From positions 1,240,001-1,304,000 of the forward strand of contig NZ_CP031148.1 in NCBI RefSeq assembly GCF_003342675.1: a stretch of DNA of 64,000 nt. The letters are read 5' to 3'. This document shows positions 61,444-64,000 of the stretch, piece by piece. The position numbers were made by a program, and so were the translations under genes. Position 1 is the stretch's first letter; the number at the start of each line of letters is the position of its first letter. The notes below the pieces were generated by a model. The model saw only the letters and a list, made by a program, of their open reading frames with translations, was not told where the DNA came from and searched no databases. The DNA is from Haloplanus rubicundus. Its GTDB lineage: Archaea > Halobacteriota > Halobacteria > Halobacteriales > Haloferacaceae.

Positions 61444-63726
61444 TTAGTCCTCTTCGTCGAGTTCCCCACTGGCAGTATCGGCAGTATCTGGATTACTTTC
61501 ATCCCCTCCCTGCTTGTGAAACGGCAAATCAGGTGAGCGTAGTCCGGGTGGATACAGGAGCGTGCGATCGCGTATCTTCCGGTCGCTGGCGCTCGGGTCG
61601 TCAACAGCAACAGCGTCGGGGAGCGCTCGCCCAATATGTGTCTTGTTCGGTGGCTCATGGTGTGACCGTACGGCAAACAGCGATTGGCACTCTTCCTGAA
61701 AGGTCGAATACAGTATCGACTCACCGGGCGCTTCCGTGGTGTACGTCTCGACGAACTCTCGCAGACCGCCGCGGAAGCGCTCCGTTGCCGACTCTGCGGT
61801 CCGGTCCCAACTGGCCTGGATGTCGAATTCGACGAGTTCGTCGCCCGACTGATAGTATATGTACACACCCGACAGGCAGTGGAGGTGCCCAGGGACAAAC
61901 GGGGTGTGGACGAGCGTCCACTTATCCAAGAGTTGGCTCCGAGTCCGATAGGTCGCTTTCGTCACACCGTCGGCAGTGACGATGCGATGGGACTCGTCAC
62001 TTTCACTGTACTCGTATCGAGGATTGTCGTATTCGAGGGTACACACCGATTCAGTGGCTGATCCGCTCGCTAGTACCACACCCGTCTTATCACGTAGTGT
62101 GAGTTCACCGGTCGCGTCGAGATACCAGTTGGACTCGTCCCCTTTCGCAGGCACCACGGGAATCTGTCCGGTCGGAAGGTGGACTGTCGCGGTCTGTGTG
62201 TGCAGATGAACTCCAGTATCAGTTACGTCCTTCCATGGCTGGCGAAGCATCTCCGATAGCCGGCGTGCTTTCTGCTGATTCGTCACGACGAATTCGACTG
62301 GCCGGTCTGCTGCGACTGCACGAGCGTAGTTGGTCAGGGGATTTGCAGGCTTCGAGAGACTCGAAAATTCGACTTCGATCGTTCGCACTCTGCCATCGAT
62401 TGGTTGATGTCCGCCATCTGGTATGGACGTGCCATCTTGGGTTTCGATCCAGGCATCGTCACCCTGGCCGCGGAAGTACTCGACGGCGAATCGCAGGAGT
62501 TGATCGTGGCCCTCACTGCCAGTGTTGACGGTCACTCCGGAGGTGTGGTCTGTCGAGGACGACCGACTTGTGTGCCCATGCGAGTGTTCCGTTCCGGGCG
62601 CTTGCCGAATTACTGCGCGCGTCGTGATCACGGGGGCTGCCCGCCCCGGAACGCTGTCCCACGGCGATTCAGTATAATACAACGGCACGACGGCACCGAA
62701 CAAGCGGAGCGTGTAGTCGTTGAGCGGAATTCGGGCGTGAAAGCCGAGCTTCTCGTAGAGTTTATTCGAACTTGGCCGCCCATGGAACAGTGCCCGATAC
62801 TCGGTCGTGCCCGTATAGAGGTCGAGCGCTGTCCGTGAATCTGAACGTTCCATGTACTGCCGTTTGCGCAGCCGTGGTTTCTGATCTTCAGGCTCTAGCG
62901 CTCGCCAATAGAGATGGGATGCCCACAGCCCGGGTGAGGCGAACTCCGAGATTGGCAAGTCGTAGTTCGTCCGGAGGCCAGCGTTCTGCCAGATGTGCTC
63001 GATCGGATGCTGTCTCCCCGTGTCGAGATGCTCACTCTCGTCGCGCCCCGAAGCGATCGCGTAGTTCGGATGAAGGATTGCATACCGGAGTGTCGCGACG
63101 TACTTCGCACGCGACCCGGAACCGACGAGGAGTTGAACGACGAACGGTCGCGCCGTCGCAGCTAAGTGTCTCACCGTTTCGACGAACGGATCATTCCAGT
63201 CGAAGTGGGATTGCCGAAGCGCGCCGTTCGTCTCTAAGAGAACGCGCCCGGTCGTCACCGGCCACATCCGGATCGATCTGAGATCCACATCGCAGAGTTC
63301 GATCCCCAGTTCTTCTGGCAAGTGTTTCGAAGCTACCCCGGCGAGCTTGTCGGTCGTGCTGTCAGGGACGGTCGGCGTCTCCGAGCTATACTCGGATAGC
63401 GACTGTTGGAATGGCACGGCTCGCGAGGCTATCGGGGCCGACTCCAGTCGTGGCGTGATGAAATACTCCAGTTGTTGTTCACCCGAGATGGCAAGCACTT
63501 CAAGCTCTTTGACGTGTGGTGGCTGAGAGAGCCCCTTGATCAGCGTATTCGTCAGCGGGAAGGCTGTCTCCGGCGAGAGTTGATGATCGACAGTGTCACG
63601 TCCCGGTAAGCAGAGTCGAAGCGCCATTTCGCGGCGGGGCTGTTCGCTGAAGACCGGTCCCTCGACTGTTCGTGCTGGCTCCTCAGGTGTGTCGTCTCCG
63701 GTTGGTCGCGATGGGGATTTGCTCAT
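61444..63726 (-). CDS. Large haloarchaeal protein with PD-(D/E)XK nuclease-like core (paralogue of 5674-7983)
   Basis: 760 aa from ATG 63726 (MSKSPSRPTGDDTPEEPART); the 88 codons upstream are open but not haloarchaeal in composition. The core has P436-D437 in PDGGHQP and E451-V-E453 in TIEVEF, then SLSKPANPLTNYARAV. This is the same D-to-E spacing as in the 769-aa protein at 5674, and the same SKPAxxxTNxxRAV continuation. Collinear blocks also match: YVATLRYAILHPNY, SNWYLD, DNPRYEY, IQASWD and YPPGLRSPDLP. There are no membrane segments. Likely an element-borne DNA-processing protein; role unknown. Confidence 0.85.
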   Translation of the reverse strand: MSKSPSRPTGDDTPEEPARTVEGPVFSEQPRREMALRLCLPGRDTVDHQLSPETAFPLTNTLIKGLSQPPHVKELEVLAISGEQQLEYFITPRLESAPIASRAVPFQQSLSEYSSETPTVPDSTTDKLAGVASKHLPEELGIELCDVDLRSIRMWPVTTGRVLLETNGALRQSHFDWNDPFVETVRHLAATARPFVVQLLVGSGSRAKYVATLRYAILHPNYAIASGRDESEHLDTGRQHPIEHIWQNAGLRTNYDLPISEFASPGLWASHLYWRALEPEDQKPRLRKRQYMERSDSRTALDLYTGTTEYRALFHGRPSSNKLYEKLGFHARIPLNDYTLRLFGAVVPLYYTESPWDSVPGRAAPVITTRAVIRQAPGTEHSHGHTSRSSSTDHTSGVTVNTGSEGHDQLLRFAVEYFRGQGDDAWIETQDGTSIPDGGHQPIDGRVRTIEVEFSSLSKPANPLTNYARAVAADRPVEFVVTNQQKARRLSEMLRQPWKDVTDTGVHLHTQTATVHLPTGQIPVVPAKGDESNWYLDATGELTLRDKTGVVLASGSATESVCTLEYDNPRYEYSESDESHRIVTADGVTKATYRTRSQLLDKWTLVHTPFVPGHLHCLSGVYIYYQSGDELVEFDIQASWDRTAESATERFRGGLREFVETYTTEAPGESILYSTFQEECQSLFAVRSHHEPPNKTHIGRALPDAVAVDDPSASDRKIRDRTLLYPPGLRSPDLPFHKQGGDESNPDTADTASGELDEED

Positions 63727-64000
63727 GCTGAATCTTGGTGGTTGTTGCGCTGCCGGGACTGGAGCGTGACGCTTGCTGAGGCGACTGCCTCGTTGCGTCG
63801 CGCCCTCGGCGTTCGAGGCGGACGGCAAGGCGCCGGTGAGCGGATTGAGTGGGGGTGAGACGCGAACTGCATACGATCCTGCACCGCCACCCGTATCGCC
63901 GCTAGAGTGTATATAGTTAGCTGCGAGGATTCGAACTGCGGGCTTCGATCCGGCTCCGCGGGTGCAAATGCAGCGATGGGAATACGCCAATACCTACTAT
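63727..64000. other. Upstream region of the 760-aa gene, to the window edge
   Basis: No gene is supported. The minus-strand frame remains open to 63990 but encodes Ala/Ser/Gly/Arg-rich sequence unlike the gene body. Confidence 0.4.

Overview
The window reads as DNA from a halophilic archaeon (class Halobacteria); no genus is claimed. Its proteins are acidic, Asp/Glu-rich and largely GC-ending in codon use. It carries Tat-exported subtilase, AglB/AglF-type glycosylation genes, Orc1/Cdc6 with origin repeats, HVO_A0114-type regulators, many VapBC-like pairs and IS1341-type tnpB elements. No rRNA, tRNA or CRISPR array was seen. Much of the window looks like an accessory or plasmid-like region, with a more housekeeping-like block at about 48.8-54.0 kb.

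Layout. (1) 0-5.7 kb: an IS200/IS605 element, then a gene-poor stretch bounded by 116-bp inverted repeats and holding an orphan IS630-type OrfA, then a 33-bp tandem repeat array. (2) 5.7-16.1 kb: a 769-aa protein with a PD-(D/E)XK-like core, a P4-primase-tail-like protein, a winged-helix membrane protein, two PIN toxin/antitoxin pairs, a DUF234-type ATPase, and a third antitoxin whose PIN partner is cut by a tnpB element. (3) 16.3-18.3 kb: a Tat-exported halolysin with duplicated C-terminal modules. (4) 18.7-41.6 kb: a surface-glycan island with a nucleotidyltransferase (aglF), a Wlb-like amino-sugar trio, five predicted glycosyltransferases (GT2, GT4, GT61), an O-antigen-ligase-like protein, an ABC flippase, a sulfatase-fold enzyme and an AglB/STT3-like transferase, interrupted by IS remnants and an orc1/cdc6 pseudogene. 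(5) 41.7-43.6 kb: a probable replication origin, with an intact orc1/cdc6 flanked by three forward and two reverse copies of a 22-bp repeat. (6) 44.1-45.8 kb: a fully overlapping four-ORF operon ending in an Mrr-like nuclease. (7) 45.9-48.8 kb: a TumE-like toxin/regulator pair and an IS with a nonsense-mutated tnpA. (8) 48.8-54.2 kb: UspA, a PiT phosphate carrier, a receiver-PAS-histidine kinase, an RNA-ligase-partner PIN protein and a DCC protein. (9) 54.2-61.3 kb: a further toxin-like pair truncated by an IS, a RelE/RHH pair, a cupin, a DICT-domain gene split by an in-frame TAG, another IS and a HicB-like gene. (10) 61.4-63.7 kb: a 760-aa protein that is a divergent paralogue of the one at 5.7 kb.

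How it works together. The glycan island contains steps for making nucleotide sugars, assembling a glycan, flipping it and transferring it, so it probably builds a strain-specific S-layer or surface glycan. The best candidates for undescribed biology are the pair of large PD-(D/E)XK-like proteins (5674-7983 and 61444-63726) and the overlapping zinc-finger/nuclease operon beside the origin (44157-45766). IS200/IS605-type ends repeatedly lie flush against host genes: a PIN toxin, a winged-helix regulator, uspA and a DICT gene.
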